Of a stretch of DNA of 64,000 nucleotides, positions 35,911 to 46,825 are shown one piece after another (position 1 is the stretch's first letter; each line of letters opens with the position of its first letter). The notes under the pieces were generated by a model. The model ran no database searches, was not told the origin of the DNA, and worked only from the letters and a program-made list of their open reading frames with translations. The DNA lies in the NCBI GenBank assembly GCA_030248215.1, contig JASANG010001107.1, forward strand, positions 682,001 through 746,000, written 5' to 3'. Made by a program: the position numbers and the translations under genes. The DNA is from Enoplolaimus lenunculus (Eukaryota > Nematoda > Enoplea > Enoplida > Thoracostomopsidae).

Positions 35911-36086
35911 TTAGGGGCGATGTTTGTCAGAGTAACGCTTGAGTTTTTCTGTGGCACCGGAATAGAGTAACACTTAAGCTTTAGACTAAATTTTGGACTC
36001 GCTTTGGTTTAGGTGTAACCTCAGTCTTACGCCTAGGCTTAAGAATATGCTCATACTATTGTTCTGTTCTTGTTCTACGCGTTGGC
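35911..36086 (+). repeat. TTAGGC-bearing dispersed element, copy 5
   Basis: Diverged copy with AATAGAGTAACACTTAAGC, TTTAGACTAAATTTTG, GCCTAGGCTTAAG and a degraded right end, just upstream of the beta-lactamase-like gene. Confidence 0.6.
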
Positions 36087-36220
36087 GACTGACCCTATGA
36101 GCCCACCTAACGTCACTACTGGCTGGCTTCACGATGCGGCAGGCTCTGTGAAGTACACGCATGGCATAATTCAGGCTATTTCTGTTTAACTTAAATAAAA
36201 TTGATACACAAGTATTATAT

Positions 36221-39200
36221 ATGGCTGAAAAGGCGGGTTTTGCAAAAATTGCCTTCTTTGTTGTTTGCACAGCTGTCGGAGTGAAGTGGCTTCCGGATTT
36301 CTATACTCGATATGGTTTAGATTATCCTGTTGATGGATGGGTAGCCGAAGGTTACGAACCGGTTATGGAAGCGTTCAAGTACGTAGCATACTATATTATA
36401 TAATCAGGGACAGGAGGCGGAACGATTTTTTTCTAGGCATGTCATACAGTGGCGCAGTAGCTAAACCAATAATGGAGGGGCTGTGAACACTGACATTGAA
36501 TTCGATCTTTGGCACGCAGCCACGTGTCAAACGACGAAAGAAACTTGACACCAGATAATGTAGAAAGGTGTAAATTTTTAAACTGTTTTACCGTATGAGT
36601 GAAAAATAAGTAATGCACTCCTGAAATGTGCTGTTAAATCTAAAAATATTTCTGGCCTTTTGAAAGGTAGTTACAATATATGGTATTCCATTTGCTCAGA
36701 TTCTTCGCGCTTCTATAGAGGTTATATTTGTCTTTGGTGTGGAACAATATGTTTACAGGTTTCTGAAAGAGGTCTTAGGACAAATTGCGACGAAACCATA
36801 AACAAATGTGTGATTTTTGCGCTCTTAAGTTCTTAACTACAACGATTTTGTACACACAAGAATGTTTTGATTCACGGACCGCCCATCGGAAAACAACCTA
36901 GTTTTAACGATGATACGTGTAATGTGCAATATTTGTCCGGTATTATATTTCTTAATTAATGGTTTTTTGAAAGTTACTGATAGAGTTTTTGTATATGACG
37001 TAAATCGTGAGTTACATCTATGCACTGTAAAATTACACAGTTGTATTGAACGCAGACGAAAAAATAAGGGCAGGTAATGTCGGTAACGGTAAAGGAATTT
37101 AGAGCGGGTAAAGACGGGTAACGGGAACGGGTAAAGGAATTTTGCGCGGATAAAAACTAAATATTCTGCGAGTAAAGGGCAACGCGGGTAAAAAATCTTT
37201 ACCCACTTACACCTCTGAGTGACACCCCTATATTTGTCTAGGGGTGTCCGACTGATACCCCCGAAGACACCCCGTTCCTCGTGCCTGCATATAATTATAA
37301 ACAGCTCGAAATTATTGTTAGATTAAAAAAGTTGTAGTGGATAAGTCCGTAGCCAGCTGAACATGTTAGGGGAAACAAAACTATTTTAAATCAAAATGGC
37401 AAGTTATTGATTTCATAATACTTATGCTAGGTTAAAACATTTCTTGGGGGCGATTAAATGTTTCTATGAGGCTTACCTAGCCATCGCCAGCATATGTTTT
37501 ACATTGATTCCTGTTATCGGCCGAAGTTTAAGCCAAGTTTTATTTATGGGCATCACCAAAATTTCGGTTACGGGCCGCACTCTAACATTTGTACTAGTAA
37601 GGGTGGCGTTATACGGGACCTACGGCGCTGTCCGTCGGTGTCCGTCACCATACGTCACGCCGGATGACATATGTAAACAAGTAAAACGCCACCCTAACAG
37701 AAACCACAAATGTCTCAGACGCGTAATTGCAAAAATCATAGCAGCCCCTTTAAATATTAAGTTTCAGTTTGTGACTATCATTTTGTTCATACCTTTCGTA
37801 CGAGTGCCGTACGTAGTGAGCAAACTTTGTGAACGAAGCGAGCCAAAAGCCATGTGCATTTTCTGAATTAAAATTTGTCAAAAAAGTCCATTTTTGTATC
37901 CAGTAATGTTTCTAAAATTCATTTTATTTTTGCACGGCAACGGCATTGATTGGACATGGCAAGTATTTAAATTTCTTACACCAGGAACATAACCGTACAT
38001 TGGCGTGGGTTGTCCGCCCTCAAAATTAAACTTCGGTCTTTTTTGCAGTGTAGTTTACAAGGTAAAATTTTACGATTGGTAGGTTCCAATGCAGAAAGAA
38101 AATTACATATCGCAAGGACCGATTGCCGGTTGTGGCCTCATCACCCGACCAGCACCTTGTGGTCTGTCCAGACGCCTTGCGGTTCACGAGGCTCCGATAA
38201 CCTTGACGGAAGTTCTGCGTACAATATTTGTGTTCGTGAAAATATCGCCAGCTAAGTGAGCAAGAAGTTGGACGCATGTTTTAATCTATTAGCACAAAGA
38301 ACAGTTCTTCCAAGTATTCGTCTGTAAAAAGTCTGCAAAATTTTTCGAAAACATTGAGGCCCCATGCCCCTCATGCCCCATCCGTTCGCTACATTTTGCT
38401 CTGTAAGCACAATGGACGAATTGCATCGTCAATACGGTTGGTGGGGGTATTCATTCTTTCATCAATCACCCCTACCTGAATTCACTCTGTAACAAGTAAC
38501 TTAAGTTTCACCTGAAGAACAAGAAGGTGATGAGGTTGAATTTTTAGTTATCTTGCCATCATTGTTCTGATCTTTTTGCAGGAATTGTAGCATTTGTGAA
38601 GCACGTAATATTGCTTACAGCAATCGCATAATTCCATGTTGGTTTTAGAGGTGTTTTGCTTGCCCAACGGCAATGCAGTAGGCTTAGGATTTAGATATTT
38701 TATTGGTTTAGGCTTACGCATAGTATTTTGCTTAGGTTTGGTTTCAGACTTATTAATTTTACGCTGATGTTTTAAGCTTAGGCGCAGTAATATGCTTAAG
38801 CCACAATAACGCCTGTTACATATTTTAGAGCCAACTTCAAAAATGGTCTCGAAACCGACGGTGCTGCGTTCTCAGCTTACAAAGATGGAAAATTAATCGT
38901 TGATATTTGGGGCGGATTTGCGGATATTGAAATGCAACGGCCGTGGAAAAAAGATACAATGTCTGTATATTATTCTTCAACAAAGGTATATTTATTATAC
39001 GTATATAGTGAAACACACGTTTTTGAATTATACAAATTTTAGACGTTGGTGTTAAAAACGTGCGTTGCAAGCCCGATTCTGCGAGGTAATAAGAGACAAA
39101 CGGTTGCAAATTTCTCATTGATCAGCGTCAGAACTAAAGTTATCTTGACCAATCATTGATTTTTGTACGACTGCTACTATTTTGATTATAGTTTAATTTA

Positions 39201-42200
39201 TTTCATTCTTGGACTCGTCTCCAGAGAACGATGAATGCGCAATACATTCGACCACGGGATTTATGAAATCACAATTTTGTGTTTGTATCTTGCAACTCAG
39301 TATTTTTAGTTTACACTCGAATCGGTTCAGGAGCTCGTGATGGGGTCTTCCATTTTTCCTTCTTCTTGAACTGTACCTCGAGTGGAGTATTATAAAGTTT
39401 ACATCAGGGCTCTGTGTGCATTTCACCCAACAAGCTTAAGCATGAGCCCTAGCCGGAGTCCAAACGGAAGTTTTAGCTCAATCCTAAGCGTTGAGCTTAT
39501 GCCTAAGCCTAATAATAAACCTAACTAACTGTAAATATTAAACCTAAGTTATGCTAAAGTCAGAAAATTTCAAAAACCATGGAAGGAAACGGTCTAAAAT
39601 ATAAATGCCTACTTCAAATTTAGCAAAATGTGTAGTGCCTCTGTTAGCATTAGTTTTTACTGACTCTTTATGGTAATTATATACGGGCGCTGTATTAAAA
39701 GTGTAATTATTTCGGACTTCAGTTTGTTCCTGCTACCGCAATAGCGATGTTAGTTGATCGTAAATTACTTCAATACGAGGATTTGGTATCAAAGTATTGG
39801 CCAGAATTTGCTCAAAACAATAAATACAATGTAACCGTTGGTATGGTCATGTGCCATGCGGTAAGATTCCTTTAAAACTATATACATCTGTCCTGCTCAT
39901 TTCCGACAAGAATAACGGTGGATTTTAGGGATCGGAAGGCTTTGGCTTAGGATTTGGCTTACGCTTAGTGGACAGGCCGTTGCCGTTACCATGGGCCAAA
40001 TTATCAATGACCTATGCATGATGAATTTCATAATTCTACTATGAAATAACATATACACTTTTTAAATTTTAATGCTAGGATCGAACCAGTATCTTCTGCA
40101 TCCGTCCTTAATTACTAGTAAGTATTCTAGTCTGGTGTAAGCTGTACGGACCGGTCGCTCACGGCGGATCTGATTCGAGACTATGCAGCTTTGGGCCGCG
40201 CCTTAGCTGAGACTCATCCAGCGTGGCCTCCTGGACGTGGACACGGCTATCATGGATTGACGCTCGGAAGTTTGGCTGACCAAATTGTGAGCCGTGTTGA
40301 CCAACAACATCGAAATCTGTCTAAATTTGCCTCAGATGAAATATTCAAACCCCTTGGTAAGTCGTTAGAATAGTACAGCTTTTTGCGAACTTGCCTTGCA
40401 AGTGTAAAGAAAATAAGATTAGCTTTGTGACATTTATGTTAAGTAAAAAAATTGCTACAGTAAGAAACTGGATGCGACCGGATGTCAATTTACCGGATAC
40501 CGAAAACGCATAGTGGATTATTTATTGGAACTACAGGTATAGTGATTTTATACCGGATATATACTAAATCGGGTCTAAATATCCGGTCGCACCCTGGTAG
40601 GTAACTTTGAGCTATCGGATAAAACGGTTTCTTACTGACTAAAAATAAACTTGCAAATATAACACGTTTCCAACTGATATAATAAACTTTAGTATTCACC
40701 TAACTGCATATTATGCAAGACAACTGTTCAAAATTTTACTTTTAAAAATTCCCGTTGAGGTTTCGACATATTCATTTCTCACAATGTACGCGCAAAATAA
40801 AGTGGATGACGCATTGAAGTATTAATGTGTTAGTTTTGTAGGTATAAAAGATTTTCGAATGGGTTTCGATCTCAACAAATACCATCGCATTGCGCGACCG
40901 GTACAACGTGGTTTTTGGCAATCTTGGAAAATTTCTGGTTATACATTGGAATATGTGACAGGATTTCTGAAACTTATGAAGCAAGTGGTAACACCGAATT
41001 CATTAATGAAACGAATGATGGACAATATGCCTCTATTTAGTAATGTAGGTTTTGTGATTTAAACTTTTGTTATTTTATTTTGTTTTTTTCTACGGCTTTA
41101 GTTTGGATTCGAAACCTGTATGTATTTAGTGCAAAAAGCAAGCTTTCAAAGTATTCAAGGCAGTGCCTATAGTTGCCCGGCTCTCTCAAACTAATGTCCT
41201 GGCCCTTTAGCATACGTGAAACCAGAAACTAGCAAGCGAACTGAGCTGGAAGCCGGACTCAATTTTACTTTAAAGTGCCAAACTAAAACATTACTTTGCT
41301 TATAAATCAGCTATAATATTTTGCTTACACTGTGCGGAAAAATGAATTTCCGCTCTATATACGACGCTTCAATAATTTTCGTGCTTAGTAGAATTAAAAG
41401 TTTATATGATAGCATGTAAATGAATGTAATTAAAAGCACCATAAATTGAATTGAACAGTTGCATAGTTCGATATTCAAAATTGCTCTTAGAGTAGCATAT
41501 GCTCTTCAGATTAAAAATGCATCGATTCATTTCGTTAGTACCTTTAGTACTGGTGCCATATATAGCGAAGAAAATTCGCCAACGAAACGAGCCAGAAACC
41601 AGACGCATTTTCTCTATTCAAACTTCTCAAAAGTCTTTTTTGTTCCAGAAGCTTTTAAAATTGATTTTATTTTCCAACGACGGGCCTTTTCAGGCCGAGC
41701 CCACCATCGTGGGGTTCCAGTTCCTAACGCGCGACACTGAAACTACTCGCTTGAAATATATGTATAGCTAGAAAAGGAGTTGCTATAACAGTAATGTTTG
41801 AAACATTTCTTTTAAGCATTATGTCTTTGTGAATCCGGAGTATTCGGATCTTGATATATCGGCTGCGAACGGAATTGGTACCGCTCGTGAATTAGGCCTG
41901 ATTGCATCGGCATTAGGCGAAGAAAAATTGGTCTCTAATAAGCTTATTCATGATACAGTGATCGGCAAAGCAGAACCGGAAGAAGTTGACCTCGTTCTTG
42001 GAGTTCCTATCACATGGAGTCACGGATATTTCGTCGACAAATTGAAATCGGCTAGTTTTGGCGTTTTATTTCATTCTCATGGCCCACGAGCGTTTATCTT
42101 TATTGCATGTAACCTAGCTCATATTCTCAAATGTGTATAGCAACAATTACCAGTTAGTAATAGGCTCTTAAACTTACTAACTATTGCAGATGTTGAACTT

Positions 42201-42759
42201 GAAATTGGCACAGCAGTAGAGCATATCATATGCGAAAAATGTGCTGATTTTTGAGCCTTAGCATTCACTGGTTCGAAAATTCCAAGATCTATCGACAACT
42301 GTTGATAGGTGCGACACACATTTAAGAATACGGGCCATAATTATAATCATATAACAACTAACGATTTAGCAACTATGCTTATCAAACCATGATTTTTCGA
42401 TTTCCTGCTGTTTTGGACTCCAGCTATAAAAATTAAAATGCTGTATTGGGATTAGTAAAGATACGTTTGGTCGCCCGTCGGTTCGATGCGATGTTTTCTT
42501 GATGTTATATACATAACCCCATCAGATATTTTTGAATTCACTCATAGGGTTTGACAGACAAGATCTTTAGAAAACTAAGTCGTTTTTAATGTTTTAGGGC
42601 GATGTCACTATAGGATCACCTGGATCAGGAGGTCAGATGGTTCGTCTGAATCCAAAAAAACGTATTGCCTTTGGGTATATAACGAATGGATTGTCAATGA
42701 CACTACGAGACAATCGATGGAGAGTTTTAGAAGATGCTATTTACAGTAGCTTGAAATAA
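36221..42759 (+). CDS. Serine beta-lactamase-like protein (nematode lact type)
   Basis: Seven exons in frame: 36221-36378, 38829-38985, 39723-39860, 40131-40356, 40842-41044, 41817-42062 and 42598-42759 (429 residues). An N-terminal hydrophobic stretch (about 9-20) could be a signal or anchor. The class C beta-lactamase / penicillin-binding fold is shown by the SxxK motif SSTK (102-105, catalytic Ser and Lys), AMLVDRK after it, a CHASG turn like the HxAGL motif, GHGYHGLTLGSL with Y191 as the second motif, and GSPGSGGQ near the end. In this last motif the usual His before the small residue and Gly is Ser. Family role: animal LACTB/lact proteins are serine hydrolases or peptidases; C. elegans has several of unknown substrate. 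The exon 6 donor (GTTTTA) is weak, so the 42062 boundary is the least certain. Introns carry TTAGGC elements. Confidence 0.92.
37597..37698. repeat. Small fold-back repeat in intron 1 of the beta-lactamase-like gene
   Basis: TAAGGGTGGCGTT and AACGCCACCCTAA form inverted ends about 100 bp apart. It has no coding capacity. Confidence 0.5.
38655..38815 (+). repeat. TTAGGC-bearing dispersed element, copy 6
   Basis: Several hexamer-like blocks (GTAGGCTTAGG, TTTAGGCTTACG, TTGCTTAGG, AAGCTTAGGCG). It ends about 13 bases before the acceptor of exon 2 of the beta-lactamase-like gene. More fragments of the family lie in the next intron at about 39430-39550 and 39925-39995. Confidence 0.6.
40468..40596. 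repeat. Short hAT-like element
   Basis: Ends CTGGATGCGACCGG and CCGGTCGCACCCTGG are an inverted pair. The 8-bp flanks GTAAGAAA and GTAGGTAA match at six positions. It lies in intron 4 of the beta-lactamase-like gene. Confidence 0.5.
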
Positions 42760-42760
42760 A
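42755..42760 (+). promoter_or_regulatory. AATAAA overlapping the stop codon of the beta-lactamase-like gene
   Basis: The TAA stop lies within AATAAA, as in the dehydrogenase gene. A second AATAAA is at 43064-43069 and may be the one used. Confidence 0.35.
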
Positions 42761-45700
42761 ATTGCTGCTAGTCTCGGGTTTATAGCTATTCAACTGGGGG
42801 AGTATACAAGTAGAGGAATTGAAGAGTACGTGTTTAGAATAACCTTCGGTACCCGCAAGACCTAAACGTTTTTGAGGTTATCTCCTCGGGAAATAAAATC
42901 CTAGTTACGCCCTTGATTTCAACGTGGCTCAGTGGGAAAATTGAGTTACCCGGTTTATGCAGTTTGATAACTTTATTTCCACAGTAATAGGTTTAAAGGT
43001 AGGGTTAGTGAATAGTGTTTGCACTTTTCTTTGTTGGAATCATTGGACTGTTTTCAAAGATACAATAAATGGTGGGTAGGTCAGGGTGATAATTCGACTT
43101 GATTCGGTTTCACTACTGCTAAAGGTGACCAACTGGAAAAGTCAGTTAAAACCTGGGTTATTAAGTTATTTCCACTATTTTTAGTGTGCCATAACACGTG
43201 GTTTTTAGTTTTAGGTTTATAAAATAATGAGTTGTTCAAAATAATAATGCCCGCGTTACTGTAAAAAAAGGTCAAGGTTCGGGCAGAAGCGGATCCAAAA
43301 ATTTCTGACGGGCGCGGCTGATAAATATTACGCAAAAATGGTAAGATAGGGAGGGACGTTACCATACCATTTTACCACGAAAAATGTTGCGGGAAAAATT
43401 GTAAAAAATTTTAAGGTAGGGACCTTACCATTTGATCACAAAAAATTCTGGGGGAAAAATTTTTAGAAAAAAATTTCTGAGGGGAAGAATTGAAAGGTAA
43501 GGAAGGACCTTACCATTTTAACATAAAAAATTTTTTGATGGGGAGCGTACGCCTCCCGCTTCCCCTTCTCTGGATCCAGTAGCGGGTCCGGGTTGGGAAT
43601 CTCTGTTGTCATTGCGACCAGCAGTTGCAGCATACAGTGCCTAATGTCCTGCCCTATAACAGGACACTGTGCGAAGGGCATATTGCGTGCATTAAGCTTA
43701 GCACATACACTTGTACAAGGAAATTTACACGCTTTGCGTACATAAACCAGTTTTCAAATCAAATAGTTACAAAAGCTGCAGCAAGCGTTTGTCGCCACTT
43801 TCCAGCAGTCCCTATCTAGAAACTATTTTGTCTCTATTACCTTCAAACACTGTCAGGACAAAACTGACTTTACTAAGTATATACATGGTGTTTGTTTACA
43901 TCACACCCTAGTCATAGCACACTTTTTGACGCAATCCTAAAGGCTGGGTTGCCAGTTTTTTACCACAGTTAGAGTATTATTACATGGATGATCCATAATC
44001 TACGTCATATACATCGGGTTTTATTGAAGAATGTGAGGGTATGATTTCCATAGGCTGCCCCTTGCGATTTGGTTCCGAAGCGTTATTATTTTTTCAGCCC
44101 ACCCTGCTTTGTAAACTCCACCATTCACCCTCCTGCAATTTTGTATAATTTGCATTATTTGAATAGCATTGACCTTTTAATACAACCGACGGTGCAGTAT
44201 TTGTATTTGATATTCAAGCATTCGGGAAAACACTACAAGACTAACTGTACAAATTTTTAAATATATATATATATACTCTGTAATAGGAAATAAATGCTTT
44301 GAGTATATAATAAAATTCCAAAGTGACCTATTTTTATTCTTGCTATTGAAGCACTATGCTGTTGAATTATGTTTTATGAAGCCACTTTCGAGATGGGAAC
44401 AGATTTACTGCGATGGCGCGTGTGCATTCTAAAGGGGTTTTTTTCCTTACTCGCAGGATTATATACTTTAGATTCTTATGTTGTTAATTTGTTAACGTTT
44501 ATTTTTGTCAGTTTGTTTAAAATAAATTATGTTCTTTAAAGGTAAATACTTGTTTTCTTTCATATTTTTATTAAGTGAATACCATTCACTTAACCCTATT
44601 TCTAAATTAATCCTAAGCCTGTTCAATTTTAGGCCTGCTGTAATAAACTCAACTTTAAATTTAAGGACACCTAAACATGTAGGTGGCGACGTACTATTTG
44701 CCAAAACGGCCTTGTAAAACGGCAAGCCAAAGCAGGAATGTTCATTTTTGCATAGTTAAAAACATCAAAACGGCCACCAAAATGTTTGGATGGAATGTAC
44801 TTATTTGCTTTTCTAAAAAAATTGGGTGCCGTAGTGGCCCGAATAAGAGGGGGGTGATAAGAGAAGGGTCCCCATTTTGGGTCTCGATCAATAGGAGTCC
44901 GTATCCCTAATAACATTCCGTAAGCAGGTAGAGTCTCTAAACCCTGTTTAGAGTCCATGAATGTCAATTTTATTCCAAATTGTAGCGCATAAATGACTCC
45001 AGGACCAATCATTAGACTATCCTGATTTCGAAAATTCTGGATTCTGGAAAAAACCTTTCAACAACCATGCATAACATGCACTTTGAACCACTTTATTGAA
45101 CAATGCGTAGTGCAGGTATATTATTGTATATTCGAAACGTTAATGTCACCTTGTTATGAATAATTTTAATTAATAGCATTTCAACCTCATCTTGTTTTAT
45201 TTCAACAAAAACTAAACAATTATAGAATGTACAAATGTATATATTTTTCATGTAGGAATTACGGATTACGCATTTTTAACAGTAAAATAAAACGTACAAA
45301 TGTCACCATGTCAGTCTGCGCCTCATCAAGCACATACTCAACTGGTCTTCGTATTCTGAAGCAACATTATTCCAGTCGCTTATGGTTTCACATTTAATTT
45401 TTTACCTTTTGCTTCCAAAACAATTTTTTCTCCTTATAATGATCTTCTGCCCATCTCACCACATGTTCTATTTTCTGTGACGTGTAGCATGAATATGCAA
45501 GTTGCATCGACTTGATCGGTTCCTTTCCTGTTTTAATTCTCGCTTATGAAAAATGTAACTTGACAAAAATGAAACTTAAGTTCTCTAAAATTTGCAAATT
45601 TGTATAGATTTTCCAGCTAGTACAAGCATGATAAATCTTGGTACCGTAGAAATTATTTATTCCGTATAAAATGGTTTAGAATGCTTGCTTAATATAGTGA

Positions 45701-46032
45701 TTGGTTTTAAAGCGCGTAAAATAAGTAGCCAGTTATTTTTCAAGGGTAATTTGTTTGTGGCATTGATGAATTCACATGGTTACGTAGTGAGCAATATTTT
45801 CTGTTGGAGAATAACATCCTGATCAAGCAAATACAGCAAAACAATACTCCGCGAGGAAAAATCCGGGTCTGGAAACAAACCGGCTTGGGTACGGTGTCTT
45901 CTTTACGGATGCCCGAAAATTACAAACAAACCCACTTGGTGACACATATTTTACACAAAATCCATCAGAAATTGTAAGCAGGCGTACACTGTAGCCATCC
46001 AATATCTTGAACCCGTATGTATGTACTAACTA
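42760..46032. other. Gene-free region before the inverted-repeat element
   Basis: Contains a GGATCC/'ttaccattttac' repeat (about 43288-43580) with internal fold-backs, a truncated TGTAGTGACCCG MITE (44829-45012) and AT-rich DNA. No open frame here has a recognisable domain. Confidence 0.55.
44829..45012. repeat. TGTAGTGACCCG-type MITE, truncated copy
   Basis: Starts GTAGTGGCCCGAATAAGAGG and follows the family for about 180 bp to GACTCCAGGACCAA, where it breaks off. Confidence 0.7.
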
Positions 46033-46789
46033 GAAAAAAATGCTCAGCACTTGAGCAAAAAGGGATATGTTTCATATTCCTATTAAAAGTATAGTAAACT
46101 AGATCAGCACATTCGCTTGATGTAACCTGGAAAAGTATTAAGAAACAATAGCGGCCAAAATCATGTTAATTATTAATTTTTCTGAAACATCTTGCGGACA
46201 GCAAATCTATTTCTAACATTGAAGTTTTTGACAGGATTTGTTAGCAATTTTCAGAAATTCCTTAGGGTCGCAGAGACATGGCTGAGGTATACCGCTCTTT
46301 GATTTTGCAAGTTAATCGATGTTGCCAGAATACGGTGCGATTTGTGAGGTTCAATAGTCGTGACTATGCAGTGAAACAGATAAATAACTCGGGTGGGAAA
46401 TGCGCATTACTGTAACAGCCATTATGTTGCCACACAATGCTCTTATGAAATTCAATTAATTATGGTAATACAAAGCCATAGGTAAACTTAATACGTTTTG
46501 TAGAGAACTTCAATATACATTCATGGATTCCAAGCAAAATCTGTCTACATTTCAGAAATAATTTCGCTTTGCATTCAAGCAAAGCATCTGTTTCTTACAA
46601 AAAATATTACAGAAATTTTGCTGTCCGCAATATGTTTCAGAAAAATTAATAATTAACATGATTTTGGCCGCTATTGTTTCTTAATACTTTTCCAGGTTAC
46701 ATCAAGCGAATGTGCTGATCTAGTTTACTATACTTTTAATAGGAATATGAAACATATCCCTTTTTGCTCAAGTGCTGAGCATTTTTTTC
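46033..46789. mobile_element. TA-flanked 757-bp element with 173-bp near-perfect inverted arms
   Basis: Left arm 46033-46205 and right arm 46617-46789 are complementary over 173 bases with a single difference seen by eye. They begin GAAAAAAATGCTCAGCACTT and end with the complement. TA lies at both borders (46031-46032, 46790-46791), the Tc1/mariner target. The 411-bp middle has no long open frame. The near identity of the arms points to recent insertion or to gene conversion. The 18-bp minisatellite begins about 35 bases beyond its right end. Confidence 0.85.
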
Positions 46790-46825
46790 TAGTTTCAACC
46801 GCTTTACAAAGCTGCTGCATTAATC

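Larger units (their letters stand above)
32711..36220. other. Intergenic region between collagen and beta-lactamase-like genes
   Basis: Collagen 3' region with an AATAAA at 33401-33406. Then repeats: a TTAGGC element (33832-33969), an ACGGA/CCGGAT element with conserved core (about 34030-34622), a full TGTAGTGACCCG MITE (34937-35284) and a TTAGGC element (35911-36086). No gene is supported. Confidence 0.6.

Noticed and set aside
37444-37866. 140-residue hydrophobic open frame in intron 1 of the beta-lactamase-like gene
   Set aside because: Part overlaps a fold-back repeat, and a related sequence recurs near 41525-41760. No domain is recognisable and it lies in an intron of a well-supported gene.
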